Origin: Actinomadura alba
GTDB lineage: Bacteria; Actinomycetota; Actinomycetes; Streptosporangiales; Streptosporangiaceae
Length of the DNA: 50,374 bases
Direction of reading: 5' to 3'
Assembly: GCF_014323705.1 (NCBI RefSeq)
Contig: NZ_JABVEC010000047.1
Coordinates: forward strand, 1 to 50,374
The translations under genes were made by a program, and so were the position numbers. Shown piece after piece: positions 1 to 7,863 of this stretch. Position 1 is the first letter of the stretch. Each line of letters begins with the position of its first letter. The notes below the pieces were generated by a model. It saw nothing but the letters and a program-made list of their open reading frames with translations. It was not told where the DNA came from and searched no databases.

Positions 1-165
1 GGCTGAGAACCGACGGCCGTGAGGTGCCGGCCAGGAGACGAGCGAGGGTGCCGAACCGGTACATACGAGGAGAAGCGCCTTATCCTGCACCTTGGCTCGA
101 GCGGACGAGGCCGCGCCACCACGGGCGGCCGGCGAATCCATCACCGGCCGGTACGAAAGCGGGAC

Positions 166-855
166 ATGATCGAGCAGCTCTATACCGAGTTCGCGGGTGT
201 GCGGCGGCCGGCACGCGTTGAAGGATGCCCGTGTTGCGTCGAGCCGGACGCGGACCTGCCGCTGGTAACCCGTCCACTGCGCGCGCTCACCGTGCAGGAC
301 CTGTCGGCGTACGGCGCGAAGGCGCTCAACACCTGGGGCGACGCCGAAGACTTCCGCTACTTCACGCCGCGGCTGCTGGAGCTGTCCACGGCGGGCGACC
401 TCACCTGGCCTGACATCGAGATCGTCTTCGGCAAACTCGCCCGGGCCGGCTGGCGCACGTGGCCGCAAAGGCGAGCGATCGAGGATTTCCTGGCGGCGTT
501 CTGGTCGGCGACGCTCGCCCGTCACCCCACGCGACCGCGGATCGACGCGGTCCTCTGCGCGCTCGGCTGCGCCGGCGTCGACCTGGCCGTACGGCTCACC
601 GAATGGGAGCGGTTGGCGGATGAACCGGCGATACGGCATCTCCACGAGTTGGCGACCCTGGAACTGACCTGGAGGAACGGCCGTCCGCGTCTGCTGAACG
701 CGTACTGGGACACGACCGGCCCCCAGTACCGCGAGGTCATCGACTGGCTCACCGGCGGAGCGGCCGCGGTGGCCGTGTCGACCGCGTTCGCTCGGACGGA
801 CTCTGAGACGTCACTCGGCTTGCTCGCCGAGATCGATCAAGCGCTCGCGACCTGA
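166..855 (+). CDS. Conserved hypothetical protein with CPCC motif
   Basis: A 229-residue protein of unknown function. The ATG at 166 was chosen because everything upstream in frame is Arg/Gly-rich and unlike a folded protein, while the sequence from MIEQLY onward is balanced and helical. A GCPCC motif near residue 20 could bind metal or be redox-active. The rest is Trp/Leu-rich helix with no catalytic signature I recognise. There is no signal peptide or membrane segment, so it is probably cytoplasmic. It stands alone; the next gene downstream is on the other strand. Actinomycetes carry similar unnamed proteins, but I cannot name a family with confidence. Confidence 0.7.
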   Translation: MIEQLYTEFAGVRRPARVEGCPCCVEPDADLPLVTRPLRALTVQDLSAYGAKALNTWGDAEDFRYFTPRLLELSTAGDLTWPDIEIVFGKLARAGWRTWPQRRAIEDFLAAFWSATLARHPTRPRIDAVLCALGCAGVDLAVRLTEWERLADEPAIRHLHELATLELTWRNGRPRLLNAYWDTTGPQYREVIDWLTGGAAAVAVSTAFARTDSETSLGLLAEIDQALAT

Positions 856-864
856 TCAGGCGGC

Positions 865-945
865 TCACTCCGCACCGAGCCGGGCGAGCTCGTCGACCGC
901 CTTGGCGATGCGGCGCTACCGGGTCTCGGCCGTACGCCGGTCCGG
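865..945 (-). pseudogene. Possible C-terminal remnant of a YdeI-type protein
   Basis: On the minus strand, the peptide RTAETR-stop-RRIAKAVDELARLGAE ends in TGA at 865-867. It resembles the last residues of YdeI/OmpD-associated (bacteriocin-protection) proteins, which typically end in an AETR.RRI.KAV.EL pattern. An in-frame TAG at 916-918 interrupts it and no start or N-terminal domain is present. The match is short, so this is tentative. Confidence 0.3.
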
Positions 946-980
946 CACACGAAGCGTCCGCGCCGCCGTCGGCCGGGTGG

Positions 981-2084
981 TCAATTCCAGCGCAGCGTCA
1001 GGGCCTGACCTGGGCGTAGGTAGTCGCGGGTCACGGTGATGACGACGTCGTCACCGTCGTAGTCCCAGATGAGACCGTCGGTGGCCGGGGTCTCGGAGCC
1101 GTCCGGATGCTCCTCGACGGCGGAGCAGTCGGCGAGCTGCACGTTCATCTGGCGGATGCGCAGCGTGTAATGACGGGTGTGGTGCCGGATCACCTGACGC
1201 CAGCGGTGGTCGCCGTCGAACCTCCCGTTCTCGCAGAGATGGCCGACGCGGGCCTGATCACCGGGGCGCAGTGGAGGGGAGATCTCGAAGGTGAACCTGG
1301 CCGGAGCGGAGCCGCCGTTCATCGGCTGGAACTCCATGCGCCGGTCACTGTCGGGCGTGGGCGAGACCGCGAGCGGGCCGCCGGTGTGCTCGAACGGCAC
1401 TTCACGGGTCATCCGGCTGATCGGCTCGCCGGTGAGGTTCAGCAGCTCGATGCGGTAGGCGGCGGTGGCCCGGCCGAGGGTGTCGATGTGCACGTAGGTC
1501 GTCGCGCTGAGCTCGACCACGTGACCTGAGAGCCCGGCGAGTTCACGGATCTCGGCGTCGCTGAACCGGCGGAGCTGCTGGAGCTCCAAGAGCCTGCGAC
1601 CGAGCTCGCGGACCTGGGCATCGACACCGTGGAAGGACTGGCCGCCGAGCACCTCGGAGATCGACCGCAGACCGGCGACGGCGGTGGCCCGTACATGCGA
1701 CATGGCTCCCCAGGCCTGCTCACCCGGTGCCGGGGTGTCGAGTCGCTCTTCGATGAGGCCGAGCAGTTCGCCGACACCGGAGATGCCGGCCTCGGCGGGT
1801 TCCCCGGCCGGCGGGCCGGGGGCCTCGACCGGGCACCGCTCGAAAAGCCGTTCCGCCGTCCAACCGGAGAACATCTTCTCCAGGACGCGGCAGTGGTCTG
1901 GGTAGGGGAGACCCTTCACCTCGCCGCTCAGCCATCGGTGCAGCTGGGCCCTGCTCGGCCAACCGCCGACCAGTGTGGGGTCGACGCTTCTGGCGGCCTT
2001 GTCGTATTCGGAGCAGAACGTCCGATACGTCTGCCAGTGCCGCTCGCGAAGCAGCACCTTCAGCCGTACGGGAGGTTCGGTCAT
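981..2084 (-). CDS. Actinobacterial HTH-domain protein with beta-rich C-terminal half
   Basis: A 367-residue cytoplasmic protein. Residues about 5-80 (LLRERHWQTYRTFCSEYDKA, then PSRAQLHRWLSGEVKGLPYP) form the conserved N-terminal module of a large actinobacterial family annotated as HTH or XRE-type regulators. The middle (about 100-185) is helical. The last 180 residues are rich in beta-strand and aromatic residues and end in LTLRWN; I do not recognise this part. The ATG at 2084 has a GAAAGG ribosome-binding site 6 nt upstream, and that site lies in a perfect 22-bp tandem duplication. DNA binding is inferred from the N-terminal family; the C-terminal half may sense or bind something. Confidence 0.8.
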   Translation of the reverse strand: MTEPPVRLKVLLRERHWQTYRTFCSEYDKAARSVDPTLVGGWPSRAQLHRWLSGEVKGLPYPDHCRVLEKMFSGWTAERLFERCPVEAPGPPAGEPAEAGISGVGELLGLIEERLDTPAPGEQAWGAMSHVRATAVAGLRSISEVLGGQSFHGVDAQVRELGRRLLELQQLRRFSDAEIRELAGLSGHVVELSATTYVHIDTLGRATAAYRIELLNLTGEPISRMTREVPFEHTGGPLAVSPTPDSDRRMEFQPMNGGSAPARFTFEISPPLRPGDQARVGHLCENGRFDGDHRWRQVIRHHTRHYTLRIRQMNVQLADCSAVEEHPDGSETPATDGLIWDYDGDDVVITVTRDYLRPGQALTLRWN

Positions 2085-2090
2085 CAGCGG

Positions 2091-2134
2091 CCTTTCGACT
2101 GCCCGAAGTTAACCTTTCGACTGCCCGAAGTTAA
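2091..2134. repeat. Perfect 22-bp tandem direct repeat covering the RBS of the HTH gene
   Basis: Two identical 22-bp units, 2091-2112 and 2113-2134, lie directly upstream of the start codon at 2084. Read on the gene's strand, each unit starts TTAACTTCGGGC and ends GAAAGG, so the Shine-Dalgarno sequence is present twice. It may be an operator for the adjacent regulator or a recent slippage duplication. Confidence 0.95.
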
Positions 2135-2365
2135 CACAGACGAGCAACAGACGAGACATACATGAGCATGAGTCGCCATAGATGCGATACGGGCGATATC
2201 GCGACGTGACACCCATCCGAAGGAACCTTGATCAGTGATCGACGGCGGGACCGACGACTTGGCATGGGGACGGTTGGCCGTCGGCATGACGGCTGCCCGC
2301 CCACGTCGCCGGTCATGCCTTGAGAGAGGGGCCTTGAGTGAGAGGGGCGGAGCGTGGAAGCGAGC

Positions 2366-2629
2366 ATGAGCCTGGAGCTCGGACTCCTCGCGGAGTTGCG
2401 AGCGGCGCTGGCCGGGGAGCACGAGATCCGCTCACAGGTCCGTATGGAGGTCGCCGGCCTTGCGGTGGAGACCGCGATCCCCGCCGTGTACGTATGGGTG
2501 TTCGTCGGATTCAGTGGACGGTTCTTCTCCTGGCACAACGCAGACCGCCAGCACCCGGTCAACGACGTACCGGGAGCGGCACGGCGGATCGCCGCGCAGA
2601 TCGGTGAGGTCAACCAGCAGATCTCGTAG
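2366..2629 (+). CDS. Small conserved hypothetical protein
   Basis: An 87-residue protein, MSLELGLLAELRAAL..., with a central hydrophobic and aromatic stretch (YVWVFVGFSGRFFSW) and a C-terminal helix. I do not recognise a named family, though short proteins of this type accompany actinobacterial HTH regulator genes. The ATG at 2366 has GGAAG 5 nt upstream. A GTG at 2354, preceded by GAGAGGGG, is an alternative that adds four residues. It is divergent from the HTH gene, so the 2085-2353 gap probably holds both promoters. Confidence 0.6.
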   Translation: MSLELGLLAELRAALAGEHEIRSQVRMEVAGLAVETAIPAVYVWVFVGFSGRFFSWHNADRQHPVNDVPGAARRIAAQIGEVNQQIS

Positions 2630-2708
2630 AGATGGAAGTCCAGGCCGCGTCGGCGGGCCGGCGGTTGTGGGCCGAGGGTGAGCCGGGCGGAAACGTGAGC
2701 GCACGTAA

Positions 2709-2742
2709 GCGCGGGGCGGTCGCCGATGCGACCGCCCCGCGC
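2709..2742. terminator. GC-rich hairpin terminator between convergent genes
   Basis: A perfect 15-bp stem (2709-2723 with 2728-2742, core GCGGGGCGGTCGC) with a CGAT loop lies between the small plus-strand gene and the end of the ABC permease gene. It could act in both directions. There is no clear U-tract, as is common in high-GC actinomycetes. Confidence 0.65.
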
Positions 2743-2769
2743 GGTGTAGTGCTCGCGCCTGCGGCGCTC

Positions 2770-4128
2770 TCAGGCGATCACCGCCTCGACCGCAGGTGTA
2801 CGGATCGCCCGCCATGCGCTGCCGACGCTCGAGGCCAGCGTGACGCTGACGGCCACGGTGATGATTCCGGCGAACACCCAGATCGAGGAGTCCGGAATGA
2901 TCGAGTCGGTCCTCGCGAAGCTGAACGGGAGCACGGTGGCGAGCGACGCGATCGCTCCGAAAAACGCGCCGGTCGCCGCGAGCAGGATCCCCTCGAGACC
3001 CACCATTCGGAGCACCTGCCCGCGGGTGACTCCGACGAGCCGCTGCTGGCCGAACTCGCGCCTGCGGTAGGTCGTCGCCGCGACGAGGGTGTTGATCAGC
3101 ATGATGCAGGCGAACAGCGCGAGCATTCCGATGACGACCAGGTTGAGCGTCTCGATGTTCTTCTGCAAGCTCGTCTGCACCGCGCCGGTGGTGGCGAGCG
3201 CCTTGTTGTCGATGTCCTGCATGTAGAGGGTTCCGGTGGCGATTCCGGTGAACAGGATGATCGGCATGAGCGCGGTGGCCATCTCGTTCGTACGCTGCCG
3301 CACGTTCTGCACGGTGAGGTAGCCGCCGACGCCGGCCACCCACTGCAGCGGCCATGCCAGCGCGGCGGTCACCCGGCGCACCAGGAAGGGGCCGAGGAGC
3401 GCGAGCCCGATGGCGAACACGATCGATGCCGAACCCGCCGTCTGCATCGCATCCGTTCCCTTGCCGTGCATGACCGTGGCGGTGATGACGCCGAGGTTGG
3501 TGCCGCCGGCGAGGAATAGCAGGGCCGCGATCAGGCGTACCTTGCCCATCCGTGCCCTGCCGGTCGAGGCGTCGAGTAGTGAGTCGGCCACCCGCATACG
3601 GGTCGTGCGCCTGGTGGTCAACATCGCGGCGATCGTGGAGCCGACGAACGTCACCCCGAGCCCTATGCCGAGGGCGGCCGGTCCGAAGACGTACGTCACG
3701 CCGGGGTCCACCTGGTCGGTGGAGATCAGCACCTCCAGCAACCGGCTGCCGCCGAGAACGGCGAACGGGATCGCGAGCGCGGCCGCGACGACGGCGACGA
3801 CGGCCGTCTCGCCGACGATCATGCGGCCGATCTGGGCCGGGGTCGCGCCGATGCTCTTCAGCAATGCCATCTCGGTGCTGCGCTGCCGTACGGACAGGGT
3901 CAGGGTCGAGGTGACGGCGAAGGCCACCATGAGCAGGCCCCAGCCGCCGACGACGTTCGCCATGGTGAGCAGGGTCTCCTGGGAGGCCGCGGGCACGCCG
4001 TCGCCGAGCGCGGTGTCGAGCATCGAGGCGAAGGCCATCACCATCGTCGCGCCCAGGAACATCGAAAGGAAAGTCGCCACGAAACCACCGGTGCGGAATC
4101 GCAGGGAACGCAGAGCCAGCCTGAGCAT
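2770..4128 (-). CDS. FtsX-family ABC transporter permease
   Basis: A 452-residue integral membrane protein of the MacB/FtsX permease type. It starts with the family's short basic helix and first membrane segment (LRSLRFRTGGFVATFLSMFLG). Two FtsX repeats follow, each with three to four membrane helices: one from about residue 60 (containing SIGATPAQIGRMI) and one from about 290 (RREFGQQRLVGVTRGQVLRM). This duplicated layout is usual for actinobacterial exporters and for lipoprotein or antimicrobial-peptide transporters. The gene starts 3 nt after the ATPase gene, so the two are one operon and almost certainly one complex. The substrate cannot be read from sequence. Confidence 0.93.
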   Translation of the reverse strand: MLRLALRSLRFRTGGFVATFLSMFLGATMVMAFASMLDTALGDGVPAASQETLLTMANVVGGWGLLMVAFAVTSTLTLSVRQRSTEMALLKSIGATPAQIGRMIVGETAVVAVVAAALAIPFAVLGGSRLLEVLISTDQVDPGVTYVFGPAALGIGLGVTFVGSTIAAMLTTRRTTRMRVADSLLDASTGRARMGKVRLIAALLFLAGGTNLGVITATVMHGKGTDAMQTAGSASIVFAIGLALLGPFLVRRVTAALAWPLQWVAGVGGYLTVQNVRQRTNEMATALMPIILFTGIATGTLYMQDIDNKALATTGAVQTSLQKNIETLNLVVIGMLALFACIMLINTLVAATTYRRREFGQQRLVGVTRGQVLRMVGLEGILLAATGAFFGAIASLATVLPFSFARTDSIIPDSSIWVFAGIITVAVSVTLASSVGSAWRAIRTPAVEAVIA

Positions 4129-4131
4129 CGG

Positions 4132-4923
4132 TCACACCCCCGCGATGACGCGTCGCCGGTCGGCCTGGTCGCCGAGGTGGGTCATGCGTTCGGCGACGGT
4201 TTCGGGGGTGGGGCGGGGGAGGTGTCCGACGATCTGGCCGTCGGCGAGGAAGAGGACGGAGTCGGCGTAGGAGGCGGCGATGGGGTCGTGGGTGACCATC
4301 ACCACGGTCTGGCCGTACAGGTGGACGGCTTCGGCGAGCAGTGTGAGGACGTCGCGGGCGCTGCGGGTGTCGAGGGCGCCGGTGGGTTCGTCGGCGAAGA
4401 CGACCTTGGGGTTGGTGACCAGTGCCCGGGCGATGGCGACACGCTGCTGCTGGCCGCCGGACAACTCGGCGGGGCGGTGGTGCAGGCGGTCGCCGAGGCC
4501 GACGCGTTGCAGGGTGGTGATGCAGTGCTTGCGGTCGATCCTGCGGCCGGCCAGGCGAAGGGGCAGGGTGACGTTCTGCAGGACGGTGAGGGTGGGGAGC
4601 AGGTTGAACTGCTGGAAGATGAAGCCGATCCGGTCCCGCCGGAATTTGGTGAGCGCGGTCTCGCTGCCGCCGGTCATCTCGGCTCCGTCGACGAAGACCT
4701 GACCACCGGTCGGCTGATCGAGCCCCGCCGCGCACTGCAGCAGGGTGCTCTTGCCCGACCCCGACGGGCCCATCACCGCGGTGAAGGTCCCGGGCGGCAG
4801 GGCCAGGCTCACACCGTCCAGCGCCGTCACCGAATTACCCGCCGACCCGTACATCTTCCGCACTGAAACCAACCGCAGTGCCTCATCCGTCGTTGCGGAA
4901 TTCGCATTTCCGTGTCTCGCCAT
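4132..4923 (-). CDS. MacB/LolD-type ABC transporter ATP-binding protein
   Basis: A 263-residue cytoplasmic ATPase that powers the FtsX-type permease encoded next. It has Walker A GPSGSGKS (52-59), a Q-loop at IFQQFNLLP, the signature LSGGQQQ (154-160), Walker B VVFADEP (174-180), a D-loop in GALDTRS and the switch His in VMVTHDP. The FNLLPTLTVLQNV stretch is characteristic of the LolD/MacB subfamily. The first 15 residues are a polar extension. The upstream region at 4924-5170 shows no regulator. Loss-of-function changes are absent, so the transporter looks intact. Confidence 0.95.
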   Translation of the reverse strand: MARHGNANSATTDEALRLVSVRKMYGSAGNSVTALDGVSLALPPGTFTAVMGPSGSGKSTLLQCAAGLDQPTGGQVFVDGAEMTGGSETALTKFRRDRIGFIFQQFNLLPTLTVLQNVTLPLRLAGRRIDRKHCITTLQRVGLGDRLHHRPAELSGGQQQRVAIARALVTNPKVVFADEPTGALDTRSARDVLTLLAEAVHLYGQTVVMVTHDPIAASYADSVLFLADGQIVGHLPRPTPETVAERMTHLGDQADRRRVIAGV

Positions 4924-5174
4924 TGTCAGGCCTCCTTAATCGGCGTTCTCTGCTCGCCGTCTGCCCACAAAGCTATGGACCAAGGAAGCGCGCGACGATG
5001 GTCCCAGGTCGCCGATGCGGGTAGACAAAACTCCACCTGCCCGGCCGATGCGCCCGGCCGGCGCCGTCAATGAGGGCCGGGCCCGGACACGGGTCGCCAC
5101 CGGGTGAGCCCGTCCGGCGGGACCGCCCCGGTAGCCGCGCGCCGCCTGGACCACCAGAAGGTACGGGGCCTGGT

Positions 5175-5315
5175 TGGGATGCCTTGCTGGGAGAAGCGAG
5201 ATGGCCGGCGGCGGGAGTGCTGATCGCCGAGGCTGAGCAGGGAGTCGTAGCGTTCGCCGGTTTCTGCCCTGCCGCGGGTGCACAGGCGGTCGCGGAGGTG
5301 GGCACGTTTCTGGTG
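5175..5315 (+). pseudogene. GNAT acetyltransferase remnant
   Basis: Reading from 5175, the peptide WDALLGEARWPAAGVLIAE, then GVVAFAGFCP, then AVAEVGTFLV matches beta-strands 2-4 of Gcn5-related N-acetyltransferases (the usual GVVGFA.FCP....VGEI.TF.L pattern). The acetyl-CoA-binding motif that should follow is missing, and the frame has no good start. The rest of the 4924-5372 gap shows no coding signal I can support. Confidence 0.5.
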
Positions 5316-5372
5316 AGTGAGAGAACCAGTGCCCCGATCATGCCGCAGCCCGAGGGCTTGCGGGCGACTATC

Positions 5373-5414
5373 GCAACCTTTATGTTGCTATATTGATGGC
5401 AACTCAAAGGTTGC
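5373..5414 (+). promoter_or_regulatory. Twin-palindrome operator around a -10 box, probable ArsR site
   Basis: Two 16-bp palindromes of the form GCAAC-N6-GTTGC lie at 5373-5388 and 5399-5414, with centres 26 bp apart. A TATATT -10 box sits between them at 5389-5394. Transcription from it would start near 5401, giving a short leader that carries the GGAGGG site of the SRPBCC gene. This is the expected layout for repression by the ArsR-type regulator encoded in the same operon. Confidence 0.75.
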
Positions 5415-5428
5415 GACGGAGGGTGGGC

Positions 5429-5863
5429 ATGGTTTCAGACACGATCGAGCGTGAGGTGGTGCTGCGGCACCCCATTGAGCGGGTGTGGGCCGCCCTGATC
5501 ACCGCCGAAGGGCTCTCGCGGTGGTTCGGCTCGGTGGCTGAGATAGATCTGCGGCCCGGCGGGCGAGCGTACTTCCGTTGGGAGGACCTCGGCCAGGAAT
5601 CCGTCGCCACGATCGCGGTTGTCGACCCACCACACCGTTTCGCGTTCAGGTGGGGAATCGAGGGCCTGCCGGGGAACGACGCACCCCAGACGCTTGTGGA
5701 GTTCACTCTGGAGCAAGTACCGGACGGCACCCGGCTGTGCCTCGTGGAGAGCGGGTTCGCCCAGGCCGCTGACGACGTGGCCCGGTCCGCCCACAAGGCT
5801 AATAGCCAGGGATGGGACGCAGAGCTCGTCGACCTGGGGGCCTACCTCGATGCGACCGCCTGA
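5429..5863 (+). CDS. SRPBCC (AHSA1-like) domain protein
   Basis: A 144-residue single-domain protein of the START/AHSA1 fold. Family signs are IEREVVLRHPIERVWAALIT at the N-terminus, GLSRWFG, RPGGRAYFRW, the PPHRFAFRW strand and the C-terminal GWDAELVDLGAYL helix. Members bind small hydrophobic ligands or modulate partners; no catalytic residues can be assigned. The ATG at 5429 was chosen because GGAGGG (5418-5423) lies 5 nt upstream. It is the first gene of a three-gene operon with an ArsR repressor and a glyoxalase-fold protein, overlapping the repressor gene by 14 nt. SRPBCC-ArsR pairs are a recurrent bacterial arrangement. Confidence 0.9.
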   Translation: MVSDTIEREVVLRHPIERVWAALITAEGLSRWFGSVAEIDLRPGGRAYFRWEDLGQESVATIAVVDPPHRFAFRWGIEGLPGNDAPQTLVEFTLEQVPDGTRLCLVESGFAQAADDVARSAHKANSQGWDAELVDLGAYLDATA

Positions 5864-6212
5864 TTCAGAGGGGCAGGCCGTCGCGGTGTTCGCGGCGCTC
5901 ACGGATCCGACGCGGCGGGCGCTGCTGGAGGAGCTCGTCCGCGCCGGGCCGGCAACCGTCACTGATCTGGCGCGACGGTTGCCGGTCAGCCGCCAGGCGG
6001 TGGCCAAGCACCTCGGCCAGCTCGCCGAAGCGGGCCTGATCAGCTCCGGCGAACCGGCAGGCCGTCGCCATCCCTACCGGTTGGAACCAGCCCCCATTCG
6101 CGCGGCCCAGGTGTGGCTGGCCATGCTCGCCAACAGGTGGGATGACCGGCTGACCGCGTTGGAACGCGCACTGGACGCCACCGACACGAAGGAGTCACGC
6201 AACAATGAATAA
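5850..6212 (+). CDS. ArsR-family winged-helix repressor
   Basis: A 120-residue DNA-binding protein. The core ALTDPTRRALLEELVRAGPA, then VTDLARRLPVSRQAVAKHLG (recognition helix) and LISSGEPAGRRHPYRLEP (wing), is typical ArsR/SmtB. No CxC or His-rich metal site is visible, so it probably belongs to the non-metal branch linked to SRPBCC proteins. The ATG at 5850 overlaps the preceding gene by 14 nt; the stop overlaps the next start by 8 nt, so the three genes are translationally coupled. The paired GCAAC-N6-GTTGC palindromes upstream of the operon are its likely operator. Confidence 0.92.
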   Translation: MRPPDSEGQAVAVFAALTDPTRRALLEELVRAGPATVTDLARRLPVSRQAVAKHLGQLAEAGLISSGEPAGRRHPYRLEPAPIRAAQVWLAMLANRWDDRLTALERALDATDTKESRNNE

Positions 6213-6588
6213 GCCTGAATTCACCGCCGGCCTGAACATCGCCATGAAGATCCCCAAGGCGCAGTACGAGGCCACCGTGGCCTTCTACCGCGACACCCTG
6301 GGCTTCGAGGTCAAAGAGGATGATGTCTCCTACGCGCCGACCGTCTCGAGAACTCATTCGGTGCGGTTCGGTCCCAATACGCTGTGGCTCGACTGTGTCG
6401 ACAACTACAGTCAGCCCGACCTGTGGCTGCAGCTCCACACCGATGACCTGGACGCGGCGACGGGCAAGCTGGCCGACATCGGTATCCGCCCGTGTGACGA
6501 GGTAGAACCCCTGGAGAACCTCGATTCCAGAACCCACTGGATCAAGAACCCGGCCGGTGTCGTACATCTGCTCGCAGAGTCCGGCTGA
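6205..6588 (+). CDS. Glyoxalase/bleomycin-resistance fold (VOC) protein
   Basis: A 127-residue protein of the vicinal oxygen chelate fold, with two beta-alpha-beta-beta-beta modules: AGLNIAMKIPKAQYEATVAFYRDTLGFEV and LWLQLHTDDLDAATGKLADIG. The end (THWIKNPAGVVHLL) matches the metal-site strand of the family. The first His/Glu ligand is not obvious, so it may bind a ligand rather than catalyse. It is the third gene of the ArsR operon and overlaps the arsR-type gene by 8 nt. SRPBCC, ArsR and VOC genes together suggest response to a small hydrophobic or electrophilic compound; that role is inference. Confidence 0.88.
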   Translation: MNKPEFTAGLNIAMKIPKAQYEATVAFYRDTLGFEVKEDDVSYAPTVSRTHSVRFGPNTLWLDCVDNYSQPDLWLQLHTDDLDAATGKLADIGIRPCDEVEPLENLDSRTHWIKNPAGVVHLLAESG

Positions 6589-6786
6589 TCCTTGCAGTGA
6601 CCGCCCAATGGACCGCCTCCGACGCTTGGGTCTTCTCCTCTATCGAGGGAACGGGCACTCCCTAAAGGAGTGACACCGCGCCCGAGGCGCCAAGGCCGAC
6701 GAACCCGTACGTAATGACCCTGCCGCCCCAGCTGGGACGAGCGCTCCCCCTGGGCGGATACTGGGCACGTGATGGTGAGCCATCAG

Positions 6787-6987
6787 ATGCCGACGACATG
6801 TCCCTACGGGCATCAGCTGGGGCCACGGCGGGTGCTCGTGGGATGGCACCCATGTCAGTGCCGCCTCGACCTCGTCGAGGCCTACCGCGGGCACCGCACC
6901 TACCAGTGTGTGACGTGCCAGAAGCACAACTGGACGACGATCTGCTACCTGCCCTACCACCTGAGTTCCGGCGATACCACCGACTGA
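6787..6987 (+). CDS. Small zinc-ribbon-like protein
   Basis: A 66-residue protein with a plausible zinc site: CPYGHQL near the start, HPCQCR in the middle and CVTC further on. The spacing resembles a zinc ribbon with a CxC knuckle. The function is unknown; short proteins beginning MPTTCP.GHQLGP.RVLVGW occur in actinomycetes. The ATG at 6787 follows GGTGAG by 7 nt. GTG 6769 and ATG 6772 are in-frame alternatives adding five or six residues. The 6589-6786 gap holds only a weak hairpin (CACTCC/GGAGTG at 6656-6672). Confidence 0.6.
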   Translation: MPTTCPYGHQLGPRRVLVGWHPCQCRLDLVEAYRGHRTYQCVTCQKHNWTTICYLPYHLSSGDTTD

Positions 6988-7137
6988 GCCAGGCCACTCC
7001 GCCTCAGTCCGGCCGACGACACGCCGAAGAGAACAACCCGAACATCATCCGATTGGGCCGAGGCGGGTCCTGATCTCGCTCCGTCGACAACGCTGTCCTC
7101 GGCGCATCACCGCTTGTCCGGGCGGTTGCGCGACCAC

Positions 7138-7203
7138 GACGTCAACTCTATGCGCGGCGACGTCAAACTGGCGCTTGACGTGACGTCATTCTGACGTCAT
7201 AGT
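7138..7203 (+). promoter_or_regulatory. GACGTCA operator array with probable leaderless promoter
   Basis: GACGTCA occurs at 7138, 7159, 7182 and 7193. The last two belong to perfect TGACGTCA palindromes (7181-7188 and 7192-7199) repeated with an 11-bp period. A -35-like TTGACG (7175-7180), a 17-bp spacer and CATAGT (7198-7203) form a good sigma-A promoter. Its start point would fall at about 7210, the A of the next gene's ATG, and no Shine-Dalgarno sequence is visible. The palindromes fill the spacer, so binding there would block RNA polymerase. Confidence 0.75.
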
Positions 7204-7209
7204 TGCGGC

Positions 7210-7773
7210 ATGGACCTGATGCCGTACGTCGATAACCTCCGCCGCGAACTTGCCGTCGCCGCCGAGGCGGGCGGCCCGGACGCTCGCGCGCTGGCCGAGC
7301 GCCTCACCGGCGCCCTGGAATCGGCCGCCAGACTCACCCTGCTGGAGGCGCTGTCGGCCGCGGCGGACGAGATCACCAGCGATCTCGCACCGGGCTCGGT
7401 CGAGGTGCGGCTGCGCGGCGGCGACCCGGCGTTCGTGGTGACGCCGCCGCAGACGGTGCCATCCGTGGGGCACGCGGTCGGCGGCGGAGCGGAGACCGTC
7501 CGGGCAGCCGTATCGCCGCCCGCCACCACGCATGCCGCGCCGCCGGCCGGACCGCCGTCCTCCGATGAAGGCGGCACCGCGCGGATGACACTGCGGCTGC
7601 CTGAGCACCTCAAGCTGCGAGTGGAGGAGGAGGCCGGCCGGCAGGGACTCTCGGTCAACGCCTGGCTGGTCCGCGCCGTCTCCGCCGCGTTCGAGCCCGG
7701 CGCGGGGAGTCGTCCCGCCGACCAGCCGCAGCAGTCCCAGAGCGGGCGCAGCTACACCGGCTGGGTGCGCTGA
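7210..7773 (+). CDS. HicB-like ribbon-helix-helix regulator
   Basis: A 187-residue protein with two parts. Residues 1-80 are an Ala/Leu-rich helical domain ending in a short beta segment. After a Pro/Ala/Gly linker, residues about 120-155 (ARMTLRLPEHLKLRVEEEAG, then GLSVNAWLVRAV) form a ribbon-helix-helix DNA-binding motif of the Arc/HicB type. No toxin gene is adjacent. Instead it heads an operon with a DUF4097 protein and a DrrAB-type ABC transporter, a grouping that recurs in actinomycetes. It probably represses its own operon through the GACGTCA palindromes just upstream, since RHH dimers bind short direct or inverted repeats cooperatively. Translation is probably leaderless. Confidence 0.85.
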   Translation: MDLMPYVDNLRRELAVAAEAGGPDARALAERLTGALESAARLTLLEALSAAADEITSDLAPGSVEVRLRGGDPAFVVTPPQTVPSVGHAVGGGAETVRAAVSPPATTHAAPPAGPPSSDEGGTARMTLRLPEHLKLRVEEEAGRQGLSVNAWLVRAVSAAFEPGAGSRPADQPQQSQSGRSYTGWVR

Positions 7774-7863
7774 CAGCACCCGCTCGGCCCCATCACCCAT
7801 CACCACTCGTCGCCCGGCCCCGAGGCCGGGATGTTCCACAGGACCCATGAGGAGGGCTCCGCC

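Noticed and set aside
2432..4735. A 767-codon minus-strand frame across the ABC transporter genes
   Set aside because: It is an Arg/His-rich shadow frame; the FtsX and ATPase frames have clear motifs and normal codon bias.
4936..5407. Long minus-strand open frames overlapping the acetyltransferase remnant
   Set aside because: The composition is Pro/Gly/Arg-rich with no domain, and the opposite strand carries recognisable GNAT motifs.
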